A stretch of 64,000 bases of DNA from Oscillospiraceae bacterium (GCA_017523995.1 JAFWUX010000234.1:39018-103017); one strand, 5' to 3'; shown: positions 17,650 to 26,722, counted from the stretch's first letter. Numbers and translations are program-made. The notes: generated by a model from the sequence alone, not told the origin.

Positions 17650-17683
17650 AATGCAGCATCGCAATTGCGGTGCTGCATTTTTA
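17650..17683 (+). terminator. Rho-independent terminator after rpsU
   Basis: ATGCAGCA and TGCTGCAT pair around an inner CGCAATTGCG palindrome, followed by TTTTTAT. It lies 109 bases after the rpsU stop. Confidence 0.8.
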
Positions 17684-17783
17684 TAGCTGATGTATCGAGC
17701 AGGTGTAAACCGAAAGTACCGGGCGGATATCACGCTTTTGACCTGTGCTGTCCTTTGCTCTCTGGGAAGAATAAATGCTGCGA

Positions 17784-17817
17784 AAAGCGCGCGGAGCCGA
17801 CATGCTCTGCGCGCTTT
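17784..17817 (-). terminator. Terminator of the GH3 operon
   Basis: A 14-bp stem (AAAGCGCGCGGAGC with GCTCTGCGCGCTTT, one G-U) with a 6-base loop lies just past the stop of the minus-strand gene ending at 17831. A short T run follows on the minus strand. Confidence 0.65.
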
Positions 17818-17830
17818 GATTTGTTTGAAG

Positions 17831-18421
17831 TCATTGCATATAGTCCACGAGCGCCCCGATGATGCAGACAACAAAAATCAGCGAAAACACGATCCCCGAG
17901 ATCAGCAGGAACCAGTAATTCCACGGCCGCTCTGCTGCCTCCTTGATTGCAACGGCGGTTTCCTTCGGGACGAGATACTGCGGCTGCTGCGGCATCGGCA
18001 CGGATGCCATACTGTCGAGCATCTGCATGCTGCGGCGCAGCGGCTCGACTTCCGCTGCATGCCCCTCAGCCTCGGCTTTTTTGAAGAATGCATGCTCGCT
18101 GAGCAGCGTTTCCGGCGGATGCGGCACGGCGGCTTCTTCCGCAGACTGTGCGCCCTCCGGCACCAGAATCACAATATCCGTGCGCTTTTTATACTTGCGC
18201 GCCTTGCTGTTGTCCGTCTGAATCTTGTAGGTTCTGCCGTTTTCCGCGCGGACAATCAGCTCATAATACTTCCAGCCGGTGCGTCCGCCCCAGCCGGAAT
18301 ACTGATTCCATGAGAGCACCTCGGCACGCAGCTCCTCTGCATTTTTGAGCCTGTCAATGCGTAACCGGTAATGATGTGCGCCGTAAAAGCACAGCCCGAT
18401 AATCAGGATAAATGCCCACAT
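17831..18421 (-). CDS. Hypothetical membrane protein, 196 aa
   Basis: Not recognised. It has an N-terminal membrane helix (residues 1-17), a soluble middle domain with SWNQYSGWGGRTGWKYYELIV, an acidic Pro/Glu-rich linker, and a second helix near the C-terminus (about 168-192). AAGGAGAC precedes the ATG. It begins 12 bases after the second GH3 gene and is probably the last gene of that operon, which ends at the hairpin at 17784-17817. A wall-related role is only context. Confidence 0.6.
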   Translation of the reverse strand: MWAFILIIGLCFYGAHHYRLRIDRLKNAEELRAEVLSWNQYSGWGGRTGWKYYELIVRAENGRTYKIQTDNSKARKYKKRTDIVILVPEGAQSAEEAAVPHPPETLLSEHAFFKKAEAEGHAAEVEPLRRSMQMLDSMASVPMPQQPQYLVPKETAVAIKEAAERPWNYWFLLISGIVFSLIFVVCIIGALVDYMQ

Positions 18422-18433
18422 AATCTGTCTCCT

Positions 18434-19954
18434 TTATTCGACCAGCCCGAGAAACTGCTTCCAGTACATAATCCGCAGAACAGAATCGTTGATCTGCTCC
18501 TCGGAGATCATGCCGGATTCAACCGCGGAAACGATTGCATCCACCGAGCTGCCGTCATCGTGAAATGTTACAATGTCATTGCCTGCCAGTACCGCCGCAA
18601 CAGCAGGATTCTGTCCGCCGGTATACTGACTGATTGCGCCCATGCCGAGATCATCGCTCATGATGACGCCCCAGAACCCGAAATCCTCGCGCAGGATGCG
18701 GTGTACCTCCGGCGAGAGGGATGCAGGCCGGTCGGCGTCCATGCATGTCACGATGTTGTGGCTGACCATGACGGCATCTGCGCCTGCTGCCAGCCCCGCG
18801 GCAAACGGCAGAAAGTCGCCCTCGGTGAAGGCGCTGTAATCGCGCGTATCATACGCCACGAACTGATGCGTGTCGATGCTGCCGCCGTAGCCGGGGAAGT
18901 GCTTGAGCACCGAGCCGAGCCGGTGCGCCTTCATCTCCGAGACAACAACCTCAGCGTAGTCCGCGGTTTCATGCGGATCAAGCCCGAATGTCCGTGCGTA
19001 GATGTAGTTTGAGGGATCGACCGGTACATCGCAGACCGGTCCCAGATTGACATTGACGCCGAGCGCAAGCAGCAGATCGGCTTTTTCGGCGGTATCACTG
19101 CGGAGCGCATCCCAGCCGCCCGCATCGTAGATCACGCGGCTGTTGCGGAACGGCGCCGAACGCAGCTGCGGATTCAGGCTGATGCGGTTGACCGGTCCGC
19201 CCTCCTCATCGACCGCGATCAGGACAGGCGTTTTTGCAGCCGCCTGCAGATTTGCAGTCATCTGCTGCACCTGCGCCGGTGATTTGCCGCTGAACGCGCC
19301 CGCAAACAGACACATCGCGCCGACACCGCGCTTGACCGCCGCAAGCGCCTCCGATTCGGTTGTTGCGCTGGACATCATCATCTGCGCCGCCTTTTCGCGC
19401 AGGCTCATCGCGCGGATGCGTTCGTAGATATCGCGCGGCTGCTGCGGCTCGGCCGCCGTGGTGGTCACGTTTTTTGTTGTGGTGGATTTGGCGGATGTGG
19501 TTTTCGGGGATGTTGTTCTGCCCGCCGTGGATTGGTGCGCGGACGTTGTGCCTGTACCGGTTGTGCCGCCGGAAACTGTTGTTCCGGTGACGCGCGGCTT
19601 CGTGACAGTCGGGGCAGGGGAGCCGCCGTCATGGTGTGTGATAATCTGCACGGTCTGTCCGCCGCCGGATTTTGCCTCTGTCCGCGTCTGTTTGGCGGTT
19701 CCGGTGGATACCGCGGATGCCGTCACGGTTTCTGCGGCGGTGGTGCGCGGCTTTTTTGTCAGTGTGGTGACGGTTTCTCCGGAGACGGATTCTGCGCCGG
19801 TGACGGTTATCTGTGCATCGGCTGCGGTGACAGGCGCCGTGGTATCGTTTTCGAGGATATCCTCAATTGCGGAGTGTTCCTCTGTCAGTGTGCCGCCGCA
19901 GGATGTCAGCAGCAGACAGCTCAGCGCGACGGCTGCCATGCGCGCGCGGCTCAT
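18434..19954 (-). CDS. GH3-family (NagZ-like) lipoprotein, 506 aa
   Basis: A secreted lipoprotein (lipobox LTSC near residue 18) with a long Thr-rich linker (about 30-165) and a single GH3 (beta/alpha)8 domain from about 170. GH3 single-domain enzymes of this type are beta-N-acetylhexosaminidases that act on peptidoglycan fragments. The acid/base region reads KHFPGYGGSIDTH, where NagZ normally has KHFPGHG, and the nucleophile region reads GVIMSDDLGMGAI. GGAGG precedes the start. Its ATG overlaps the stop of the upstream GH3 paralogue by four bases (ATGA). Confidence 0.88.
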   Translation of the reverse strand: MSRARMAAVALSCLLLTSCGGTLTEEHSAIEDILENDTTAPVTAADAQITVTGAESVSGETVTTLTKKPRTTAAETVTASAVSTGTAKQTRTEAKSGGGQTVQIITHHDGGSPAPTVTKPRVTGTTVSGGTTGTGTTSAHQSTAGRTTSPKTTSAKSTTTKNVTTTAAEPQQPRDIYERIRAMSLREKAAQMMMSSATTESEALAAVKRGVGAMCLFAGAFSGKSPAQVQQMTANLQAAAKTPVLIAVDEEGGPVNRISLNPQLRSAPFRNSRVIYDAGGWDALRSDTAEKADLLLALGVNVNLGPVCDVPVDPSNYIYARTFGLDPHETADYAEVVVSEMKAHRLGSVLKHFPGYGGSIDTHQFVAYDTRDYSAFTEGDFLPFAAGLAAGADAVMVSHNIVTCMDADRPASLSPEVHRILREDFGFWGVIMSDDLGMGAISQYTGGQNPAVAAVLAGNDIVTFHDDGSSVDAIVSAVESGMISEEQINDSVLRIMYWKQFLGLVE

Positions 19955-21162
19955 GTTTCATCCTCCAGCAGCCCGAGCGACTGTTTCCAATAGAGAATCC
20001 GCAGAACCGAGGCGTCGATCTGTTCCTCGTCGATTGTGCCGTCGCGCACAGCGTCCGTGATCGCCTGCACGGAGCTGTCGAACTCTGCATAGCACAGCAG
20101 ATCATTGCCTGCGAGCACCGCAGCGACCGCCGGATTCTGCCCGCCGGTAAACTGCGTAATTGCGTTCATATTGAGATCATCGGTGATAATTACGCCGCGA
20201 AATCCGCATTCCTCGCGCAGGATGCGGTGCACCTCCGGCGAGAGCGATGCAGGCTGCTCGCTGTCCATGCATTCGATGATGTTGTGCGTTACCATGACCG
20301 AATCCGCGCCCGCCTCCATGCCTGCGAGAAACGGCAGCAGGTCGCGCGATTCAAATTCAGCGTATTCTCTGCCGTCAAACGCCATGTTGAGGTGCGTGTC
20401 GGCACTGCCGCCGTATCCGGGGAAGTGCTTGAGTGTGCTGCCGAGCCGATGCTCCTTCATAATGCCGACAACGGTCGCCACATATTCCGAGACCTCGTCC
20501 GCATCGGTGCTGAAGCAGCGCGGATAGATGAAATCGCCCTCGCCGAACGGCACATCGCAGACCGGCGCGAGATTGACATTCAGCCCGAGATCAAGCAGAA
20601 AATCCGCCTTTTCATCGGTGTCGCTGCGAATCAGCTCCCAGCCGCCCTGATTGAACAGGAACCGCGGGCTCCAGAAGTTTGTCTCGCGAAGATTGGGATT
20701 GAGACTGACACGGCAGACCCCGCCGCCCTCCTCATCAACCGAGAGCAGCAGCGGGATATCGGCAGCCGCCTGAAAGCCCGCGGTCATGGCGCGAACCTCG
20801 TCAGCGGTCTTGCATGTAAACGGCTGCGCGAACAGACACAGTCCGCCCGCACCGTTTGCGCAGACATAATCCCCGACGGTTTGATCCGTGCAGCCGACCA
20901 GCATCATCTGCGCCGCCTTCTGCTCAAGCGTCATCGAATCCAGCAGATCAATGAGCTGCGGATCATCGGGCGGTGTGTATACATTGGTGGTTGTGGTGGT
21001 GACGGTGGTCTCGGTTGTGGTCAGCGCTCCCTCGGGATATTCGATCACGCGCGAGTCATCCGTCATCGGCGCAATCGCCTCGCCGAGATCACAGCTGCAA
21101 AGGATTGCCATGCAGGCTGCGGGCAGCAGCATCAGCGGCAGTTTCCAAAAATCTTTCATCAT
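19951..21162 (-). CDS. GH3-family (NagZ-like) lipoprotein, 403 aa
   Basis: A paralogue of the next gene, with a shorter Thr-rich linker. The signal peptide ends ILCSC, a passable lipobox. The GH3 domain has KHFPGYGGSADTH and GVIITDDLNMNAI, with the same His-to-Tyr change in the PGH motif as its neighbour. The start chosen is the first of two adjacent ATGs (21162), with AGGAAC upstream; a longer frame to 21198 runs into the intergenic hairpin. It overlaps the second GH3 gene by four bases and likely acts on the same wall substrate. Confidence 0.86.
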   Translation of the reverse strand: MMKDFWKLPLMLLPAACMAILCSCDLGEAIAPMTDDSRVIEYPEGALTTTETTVTTTTTNVYTPPDDPQLIDLLDSMTLEQKAAQMMLVGCTDQTVGDYVCANGAGGLCLFAQPFTCKTADEVRAMTAGFQAAADIPLLLSVDEEGGGVCRVSLNPNLRETNFWSPRFLFNQGGWELIRSDTDEKADFLLDLGLNVNLAPVCDVPFGEGDFIYPRCFSTDADEVSEYVATVVGIMKEHRLGSTLKHFPGYGGSADTHLNMAFDGREYAEFESRDLLPFLAGMEAGADSVMVTHNIIECMDSEQPASLSPEVHRILREECGFRGVIITDDLNMNAITQFTGGQNPAVAAVLAGNDLLCYAEFDSSVQAITDAVRDGTIDEEQIDASVLRILYWKQSLGLLEDET

Positions 21163-21187
21163 GTTTCTGTTCCTGTAAAGCGCAGAA

Positions 21188-21213
21188 CCGGCATGCAAAA
21201 AGTTACATGCCGG
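21188..21213 (-). other. Intergenic hairpin between the DUF711 and GH3 genes
   Basis: CCGGCATG (21188-21195) pairs perfectly with CATGCCGG (21206-21213) around a 10-base AT-rich loop. There is no T run on either side, so it may be an attenuator or processing site more than a terminator. Confidence 0.5.
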
Positions 21214-21246
21214 ATCGTGTGTGTTCAGATTCTGATCGTATGCAGC

Positions 21247-22605
21247 TCAGTTTTTGAGGCTCTGCATCGGGGCAGGGATTCTGCCGCCGCGCGCGATGAA
21301 TTTATCCGCGCTCTCACGCCGCACCGGCATGACAGGACCGACACCGAACAGACCGCCGAAATCGAGCTCCTCGCCCTCTTTCTTGCCGATCGCCGGAATC
21401 ACGCGGACAGCGGTTGTCTTGCTGTTGACCATACCGATCGCGGCTTCATCCGCGATAATTGCAGAGATGGTCGAGGCAGGCGTATCACCCGGAATGACGA
21501 TCATATCGAGACCGACCGAGCAGACGGCGGTCATCGCTTCGAGCTTTTCGATCGAGAGCACGCCGGAGTTTGCCGCGTCGATCATGCCGGCATCCTCAGA
21601 GACCGGAATGAAAGCGCCGGAAAGTCCGCCGACACTCGAGGACGCCATGACGCCGCCCTTCTTGACAGCATCGTTGAGCAGCGCGAGCGCCGCGGTTGTG
21701 CCGTGCATGCCGCAGACAGAGAGACCCATGCCCTCAAGGATATGTGCCACGCTGTCGCCGACTGCGGGTGTCGGGGCAAGCGAGAGATCGACAATGCCGA
21801 ACGGGACACCGAGCATCTTGGATGCGCGTGTGCCGACGAGTTGACCCATTCTCGTGATCTTGAACGCGGTGCGCTTGATGATGTTCGCGAGCTCGTCGAT
21901 TGTAGCATCCGGATATTTTTCGATTGCCGCACGGACAACGCCCGGTCCGGAGACGCCGACATGGACTTCGCAGTCCGGCTCACCGACGCCGTGGAATGCG
22001 CCCGCCATAAAGGGGTTATCCTCCGGCGCATTGCAGAGCACAACGAGCTTTGCAGGACCGAAGCACTGGTGATCTGCGGTCAGCTCGGCGGATTCGCGGA
22101 CGATCTCGCCCATGAGCTTCACGGCATCCATATTGATGCCCGCCTTGGTCGAGCCGACATTGACCGATGCGCAAAGATTCGAGGTCTCAGCGAGTGCCTG
22201 CGGGATTGCGCGGATCAGCGCCTCATCACCGGCAGAGAATCCCTTGTGAACGAGCGCGGAAAATCCGCCGATAAAGTTGACGCCGGTGGTCTCCGCAGCA
22301 CGCTGCAGCGTTCTTGCGAGCAGCACGGGATCGCCGCCTCTTGTCGCGCTGACGAGCATCGCGGCAGGGGTGATCGAAATGCGCTTGTTGATGATCGGGA
22401 TGCCGTATTCGGTTTCGATCTGCTGACCGGTTGCGACCAGCTTTTCCGCCTTGCGCGTGATCTTTTCATAGACGCGGTCGCAGACGGTGTTCATATCCTC
22501 CGCACAGCAATCCAGAAGCGAAATGCCCATCGTAATGGTACGGATGTCGAGGCATTCATCCTGAATCATGCGGATCGTTTCGAGTATATCAGAGGTATTG
22601 AGCAT
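21247..22605 (-). CDS. DUF711 / UPF0210 (PFL) family protein
   Basis: A 452-residue protein of the DUF711 family, structurally related to glycyl-radical-like folds but without known enzyme activity. It starts [21 protein letters not shown], and the stretches [15 protein letters not shown] and [14 protein letters not shown] are typical of the family. It has no signal or membrane segment. It begins 15 bases downstream of the ACT-domain gene; this two-gene pairing is widespread in Firmicutes and Archaea. GGGAGG precedes the ATG. The role is unknown; a metabolite-sensing partnership with the ACT protein is inference. Confidence 0.9.
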   Translation of the reverse strand: MLNTSDILETIRMIQDECLDIRTITMGISLLDCCAEDMNTVCDRVYEKITRKAEKLVATGQQIETEYGIPIINKRISITPAAMLVSATRGGDPVLLARTLQRAAETTGVNFIGGFSALVHKGFSAGDEALIRAIPQALAETSNLCASVNVGSTKAGINMDAVKLMGEIVRESAELTADHQCFGPAKLVVLCNAPEDNPFMAGAFHGVGEPDCEVHVGVSGPGVVRAAIEKYPDATIDELANIIKRTAFKITRMGQLVGTRASKMLGVPFGIVDLSLAPTPAVGDSVAHILEGMGLSVCGMHGTTAALALLNDAVKKGGVMASSSVGGLSGAFIPVSEDAGMIDAANSGVLSIEKLEAMTAVCSVGLDMIVIPGDTPASTISAIIADEAAIGMVNSKTTAVRVIPAIGKKEGEELDFGGLFGVGPVMPVRRESADKFIARGGRIPAPMQSLKN

Positions 22606-22620
22606 AGTTTCCTCCCTAAA

Positions 22621-22890
22621 TCAGATGCGGTGCATGGAATTGAAGATATCCTCGTGCATGACGTGGATCGAGAGACCGAGCTCCTTGCCGAGCGCAGTCA
22701 GCGCCTCGGAGAGCTCAGAGAATTCACAGCTGATGCCGCGGATATCGACGAGCATGAACATCGCAAACAGATCCTGCAGCACGCTCTGCGTAACCTCAAT
22801 GACATTGGCGTTTTTCTCTGCACAGATGCCGCTGACCTTGTGCAGGATGCCGACGGTATCGTGACCGATGACTGTAATAACTGCTTTCAT
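22621..22890 (-). CDS. ACT-domain regulatory protein (UPF0237)
   Basis: An 89-residue protein consisting of one ACT domain, the fold that binds small ligands such as amino acids. The start KAVITVIGHDTVGILHKVS and VSGICAEKNANVIEVTQ are typical. GGAGG precedes the ATG. It is the first gene of a two-gene unit with the DUF711 gene, driven by the promoter at 22950-22978, which lies in a dispersed repeat. Confidence 0.9.
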   Translation of the reverse strand: MKAVITVIGHDTVGILHKVSGICAEKNANVIEVTQSVLQDLFAMFMLVDIRGISCEFSELSEALTALGKELGLSIHVMHEDIFNSMHRI

Positions 22891-22949
22891 ACGGAAGCCT
22901 CCATCTAAAAAATCTGGTTTTCCGGTTCATGACCGGAGCATACTCTATT

Positions 22950-22978
22950 ATTATATCACATTCTCCCGCAAAACACAA
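22950..22978 (-). promoter_or_regulatory. Repeat-borne promoter of the ACT-DUF711 unit
   Basis: On the minus strand TTGTGT and TATAAT are separated by 17 bases. The surrounding block (CTCTTGTGTTTTGCGGGAGA and onward) is nearly identical to those at 37644-37672 and 43409-43437. Confidence 0.8.
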
Positions 22979-23150
22979 GAGCGCGAGCGAAATTAGAAAT
23001 GAGAAATTGTTTTAAAGTGAGAAATTAGAAATGAGAAATTAGAAATTGCGGTATGCGCTTCGCCGCAGCGGCGGATTTGAAATAGAGAGGAGTGAGAAGA
23101 TAGGAGTGAGGAGTTGCGGTATGCGCTTCGCGCATGATCTTATAAATATT
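22979..23150. repeat. Dispersed repeat: GAGAAATTAGAAAT motifs and GGTATGCGCTTCGC hairpin
   Basis: Several copies of GAGAAATTAGAAAT are followed twice by GCGGTATGCGCTTCGC with an inverted GCGC partner and then an AGGAGTGAGAA segment. Related arrangements occur at 37.5, 43.5 and 51.0 kb. No open frame of interest lies within it. Confidence 0.75.
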
Positions 23151-23162
23151 CCTTGGTCAGCT

Positions 23163-23460
23163 ATGGTAAAATTGAATGCAGGCTCAGCCAACTTCGATTG
23201 ATTCAGGAACACAAAATGAAGATATCAAACACAAAAAAGACCTTTAGCAAAATGGAAGCGGGCACTGCCCGCGCAAATTGGAGGCGGGTGCTGCCCGCTG
23301 CGATTGATTCAGGAACACACAATGAAGCCAGCAAACACAAAAAAGACCTTTAGCAATATGGAGGCGGGTACTGCCCGCTGCGATTGATTCATGGACACAA
23401 GATGAAACCAGCAAACACAAAACAGACCTTTAGCAAAATGGATGCGGGCACTGCCCGCCA
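23163..23460 (+). repeat. Second array of the 106-bp unit, more diverged
   Basis: The segment GATTGATTCAGGAACACA occurs at 23196 and 23302 (106 bases apart), and a variant starts at 23382 (80 bases on). Each is followed by TTTAGCAAAATGG-type sequence and a GCGGGC-ACT-GCCCGC hairpin. Copies differ more than those at 7.9 kb, so this array looks older. With the block at 22979-23150 it fills most of the 774 bases between the ACT gene and the lipoprotein gene at 23665. Confidence 0.88.
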
Positions 23461-23472
23461 CTGCGCGGCGGC

Positions 23473-23501
23473 TTGCATTTTGCAGGCAGTTGTGTTATAA
23501 T
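23473..23501 (+). promoter_or_regulatory. Promoter for the lipoprotein gene at 23665
   Basis: TTGCAT (23473-23478) and TATAAT (23496-23501) are 17 bases apart, just past the repeat array. The leader of about 160 bases holds no gene. Confidence 0.6.
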
Positions 23502-23664
23502 AAAACAAAATCCGTTTTGACACCGGTTTGCTCTGAAATAATCCTGACAAGGGCAAACAGCTTTCCTGTCAGCTCAATGCGGCTGTATTCAAAAAGGGAT
23601 ACAAGAAGCAGCGCACGACATGACCGGCGTGCTTTCGGTCACAGATCATACAGGGGGAATTCAT

Positions 23665-24300
23665 ATGAAACAAAACAGAACAATCTGCGCGGTGCTGCTT
23701 GCACTGACCGTGTGTGCCGGAATGACTGCCTGCAGTCAGAGCAGCCGTGCGGAATCCGGCAGCGCGGAATCTGCTGCGGAAACTGCAGAATCGTCTTCCG
23801 CCGCTGTTGACAAGGCAGCAAGACCGACCGCGGACGGCATCTATATCTCAAAGGAGGGCGTGCTCAAAGTACCCGAGGAGATCACGCTGAAAGACACAAA
23901 AGCGACCGTCAGCAAGGAGCAGGATTCCGAAGGCGATTACCGCATTCAGGCGGTGACCGGCGAGATTGAGGGCGTGACCTATACGATCAGTGAAGCGGGC
24001 GTTGTGCCGGCGACCTATGTGCGCGTGCTGAACGATCACGATAACGCCTATATGTTCGGCGTATCGGGACATGCCGTTGCCGCAGAGCTCTTTGAGGACG
24101 GCTCCGCGAATTATGTCATCAACATCTCATCCGAGCAGTGCATCTGGCTGAATGTCGCGGCGGAGGGGCTTGATGCCAAAGAGGCAAAGCGCCGGTTCGA
24201 GAAGCAGTTTTCGGAGACCGCCGAGCTCTATGACACGCTGATCACCGATTTTATCAGCGCTTCGGAAATCGCGTGGGACGATGCCCGTGCCGAAGACTGA
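23665..24300 (+). CDS. Small secreted lipoprotein, 211 aa, unknown function
   Basis: The N-terminus is a signal peptide with lipobox MTAC followed by a Ser/Glu/Ala-rich spacer (about 22-50). The mature domain is a compact acidic alpha/beta module (VLKVPEEITLKDTKATVSKE, then FGVSGHAVAAELFEDG). The ATG at 23665 sits after GGGGGAATTCAT and is preferred over the frame start at 23620. It has its own promoter and is followed by a terminator hairpin (24325). The family is not recognised; it is likely anchored outside the membrane. Confidence 0.7.
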   Translation: MKQNRTICAVLLALTVCAGMTACSQSSRAESGSAESAAETAESSSAAVDKAARPTADGIYISKEGVLKVPEEITLKDTKATVSKEQDSEGDYRIQAVTGEIEGVTYTISEAGVVPATYVRVLNDHDNAYMFGVSGHAVAAELFEDGSANYVINISSEQCIWLNVAAEGLDAKEAKRRFEKQFSETAELYDTLITDFISASEIAWDDARAED

Positions 24301-24324
24301 CCAGATATCCGTTTATGAAAAGAT

Positions 24325-24349
24325 CAGGGCTTCGTGCCCTGCTTTTGTT
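24325..24349 (+). terminator. Terminator after the lipoprotein gene
   Basis: CAGGGC and GCCCTG pair around TTCGT, followed by CTTTTGTTT. Confidence 0.65.
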
Positions 24350-24449
24350 TGGAGTATTCGGCAGTGACAAACGTGAATCGGAGCTTTCACAAAACTGTCA
24401 CAAAAGAGACGTATAATGATAAACACATTTCATTTTTTTGGAGGACTGC

Positions 24450-26528
24450 ATGATTGCAAAACGCATGATCGGCGTCCTGACAGCCGCTGTACTGTGCAGT
24501 ACGGCGCTGCTCAGCTTTCCGGATCAGACCATCGCTCCGCTGCGTGCAAAAGCCGCGGACGGCAGACTTTATAATCAGTGGGATCCGAAATGGCAGGAAT
24601 ATACATGGGACGGCTACGCAAAAACCGGCAACTCAATGTACACCTCTGCCTGCGGCATCTTTTCATTCTGCAACGCGATCTACGCGCTCAACAGCATCGA
24701 GCCGGATGCGGTTGAAGTTGCGCAGTGGGCGTATGAGATCAAGGCGTTCCGTCCGGGCGGCGGCGGCACCTACCGCGATCTGCTCTATGCAAACATCGAG
24801 CAGAAATTCGGCGAGAAATTCCACTTCACGCTCGGCAAGGAATATTTCGGCACTGTGACGCAGCCTGCCGCGATCGAGCATCTCAAATCCGGCGGCGTGA
24901 TTGTCCTGCATGTGCCGGGACATTTCATCGCGGTCACCGGCTACAACGAGCAGAATCAGACGTATCATGTCATTGAAAGCGCGGTCTCGGACAGCCGCGG
25001 TCTTGCGCCGGACAGCTGGGTCTCCGGCGAAAAGCTCAGCACCGGAAAGACCAAAGGCGCGTGGTACATTCTGCTTTCCAATACGGCGGCGCCCTCGCGC
25101 GCAGCGGTCAGTCTGGAAAGCGGCATCGACTACGCGGGCGCAAATGAGGAAATCGACTTTGCTCTCGACAGCGACACGCGCAACACCTTTGCGCTCGGCA
25201 TCAACGATATGGAAGGCAGCCGTCTCGAGACAATTTATACACACGATTATGCATTGTCCTCGCGGCAGCATATCAAAAAGCAGCTGCCCGCCGGCGATTA
25301 CTCCTGCTATGTGACTGCCGGCAATGCGTTCGGCATGCTCGACAGTCCCGATTTCGTGTTCCATGTCTATGAAGGCGCACCGGAGAAAGCAGAATTTTCC
25401 GTATCTGCGACGAAAACAGAGACCGGCAAGCCGCTCGAGCTCACGCTTTCCGGCAATCTCTCAACGGAGCAGAATGTCACGATTCAGCGCGCCGGCAAGG
25501 ATTTTGAAAGTCTGCACAGGGTGCGCGTTCTCAAGGATACATCCGCGGTCGATACATGGACACCGACACTGCCGGGCGAATATACATTCACGCCGGAGAT
25601 CGCGAACAGCTACGGTGCCCTGCATCCGGATGCTGTTTCGGTGACGGTCACCGGTGATGTCCCGCTGACATTCGATGCAAACGGCGGCACCGCTGCAGAT
25701 GCGCCGGAAACCGCATACTATCTGGATACCTACGGCACGCTTCCGACGCCGCAGCGCAGCTGGTGGCAGTTCGAGGGCTGGTATACGGAGAAGGAGGGCG
25801 GCGAACAGATTACCGCGAAATCGAAGGTCACCAATCCCGATGCGCACACGCTCTATGCGCACTGGAGCAAGATCTACCAGAAGGGCGATGTCAACGTGGA
25901 CGATGTGATCGACAGCTCCGATGCGCAGACCGTCCTGCGGCAGTATCTTGCATCGCTGACCGGCAACCCCGCGGAGCAGCTTGATCCGAATGCCGCAGCG
26001 CTCGCCGATATCGACGGCAGCGGCGCGCTTTCGCTGGAGGATGCGCAGCTCATTCTGCTCTACTATGTGCGGAATACAATCGCGAAGAATCCGACGGACT
26101 GGGAGGCGCTTGCCGCCGCCGCGACCACAACTGAGCCCACAACAACAACCGTCACCACAACCACCGCGACTACAACGAAATCCACAACCACCACAACAAA
26201 GCCTGTGACCACAAAACCCGTCACCACCACAACAAAGCCTGTGACCACAAAACCCGTCACTACCACAACAAAGCCTGTGACCACAAAACCCGTCACCACA
26301 ACGGAAAAGCCCGTGACTACAAAACCCGTCACCACAACGGCAAAGGCCGTGACTACAAAACCCGTCACAACAACAACAGAGCCCGTGACCACAAAGCCGG
26401 TCACCACCACGGCAAAGCCCGTGACCACAAAGCCCGTCACCACAACGGCAAAGCCCGTGACCACAAAACCGGTCACTACCACAACAACAGAGCCCGTGAC
26501 CGCGAAACCGGTCACAACCGTGATATAA
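24450..26528 (+). CDS. Secreted C39-like papain-fold protein with InlB-type repeat, dockerin and Thr-rich tail
   Basis: A 692-residue exported protein. After the signal peptide (1-36) comes a C39-like cysteine peptidase domain, with YNQWDPKW, the catalytic-type SACG (Cys68) and VPGHFIAVTGYN (His158). An Ig-like region follows, then an InlB-type repeat (about 405-473, LTFDANGG to LYAHWS) and a type I dockerin (about 477-545) with calcium loops DVNVDDVIDSSD and DIDGSGALSLED. Residues 558-692 are a Thr/Lys/Pro/Val repeat (TTTKPVTTKPV). A dockerin followed by 140 low-complexity residues is unusual. GGAGG precedes the ATG; a TATAAT lies at 24412. Confidence 0.85.
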   Translation: MIAKRMIGVLTAAVLCSTALLSFPDQTIAPLRAKAADGRLYNQWDPKWQEYTWDGYAKTGNSMYTSACGIFSFCNAIYALNSIEPDAVEVAQWAYEIKAFRPGGGGTYRDLLYANIEQKFGEKFHFTLGKEYFGTVTQPAAIEHLKSGGVIVLHVPGHFIAVTGYNEQNQTYHVIESAVSDSRGLAPDSWVSGEKLSTGKTKGAWYILLSNTAAPSRAAVSLESGIDYAGANEEIDFALDSDTRNTFALGINDMEGSRLETIYTHDYALSSRQHIKKQLPAGDYSCYVTAGNAFGMLDSPDFVFHVYEGAPEKAEFSVSATKTETGKPLELTLSGNLSTEQNVTIQRAGKDFESLHRVRVLKDTSAVDTWTPTLPGEYTFTPEIANSYGALHPDAVSVTVTGDVPLTFDANGGTAADAPETAYYLDTYGTLPTPQRSWWQFEGWYTEKEGGEQITAKSKVTNPDAHTLYAHWSKIYQKGDVNVDDVIDSSDAQTVLRQYLASLTGNPAEQLDPNAAALADIDGSGALSLEDAQLILLYYVRNTIAKNPTDWEALAAAATTTEPTTTTVTTTTATTTKSTTTTTKPVTTKPVTTTTKPVTTKPVTTTTKPVTTKPVTTTEKPVTTKPVTTTAKAVTTKPVTTTTEPVTTKPVTTTAKPVTTKPVTTTAKPVTTKPVTTTTTEPVTAKPVTTVI
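26135..26520 (+). repeat. Low-complexity Thr-Lys-Pro-Val coding repeat
   Basis: Imperfect units of about 36 bases (encoding TTTKPVTTKPVT) are repeated about nine times at the 3' end of the dockerin gene. Copies vary in third positions and in one residue (Lys, Glu or Ala before Pro). Confidence 0.85.
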
Positions 26529-26530
26529 CG

Positions 26531-26569
26531 AAAGCCGCTTCGATCTGCATGCCGGATCGGAGCGGCTTG
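26531..26569 (+). terminator. Terminator after the C39-like dockerin gene
   Basis: AAGCCGCTTCGATC pairs with GATCGGAGCGGCTT (one G-U) around an 8-base loop. The T tract is poor, so efficiency is uncertain. Confidence 0.6.
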
Positions 26570-26638
26570 TATATTATACCAGAAATCAGAATAAAATGTG
26601 TGATTCTTTCATGAAACGTATAAATTGAATTCGATAAC

Positions 26639-26667
26639 TTGAAAAGCGGAGCATTTTGTGCTATAAT
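26639..26667 (+). promoter_or_regulatory. Promoter of the BspA-like giant gene
   Basis: TTGAAA (26639-26644) and TATAAT (26662-26667) are separated by 17 bases, 55 bases ahead of the ATG. Confidence 0.8.
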
Positions 26668-26722
26668 CAAAATTGATATTCTGGACGGAATATCAAGGAC
26701 ATTGACTGCAAGGAGGATAAAC

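Noticed and set aside
19867..22908. A 1013-codon plus-strand open frame across the GH3 and DUF711 genes
   Set aside because: Antisense to three well-supported minus-strand genes with motifs and ribosome binding sites; its translation is His/Arg/Asp-rich and has no recognisable domain.
26063..26515. A 150-codon minus-strand frame rich in Val, Gly and Phe opposite the Thr-rich tail
   Set aside because: It is the complement of the ACC/ACA-rich repeat; low complexity, no ribosome binding site.
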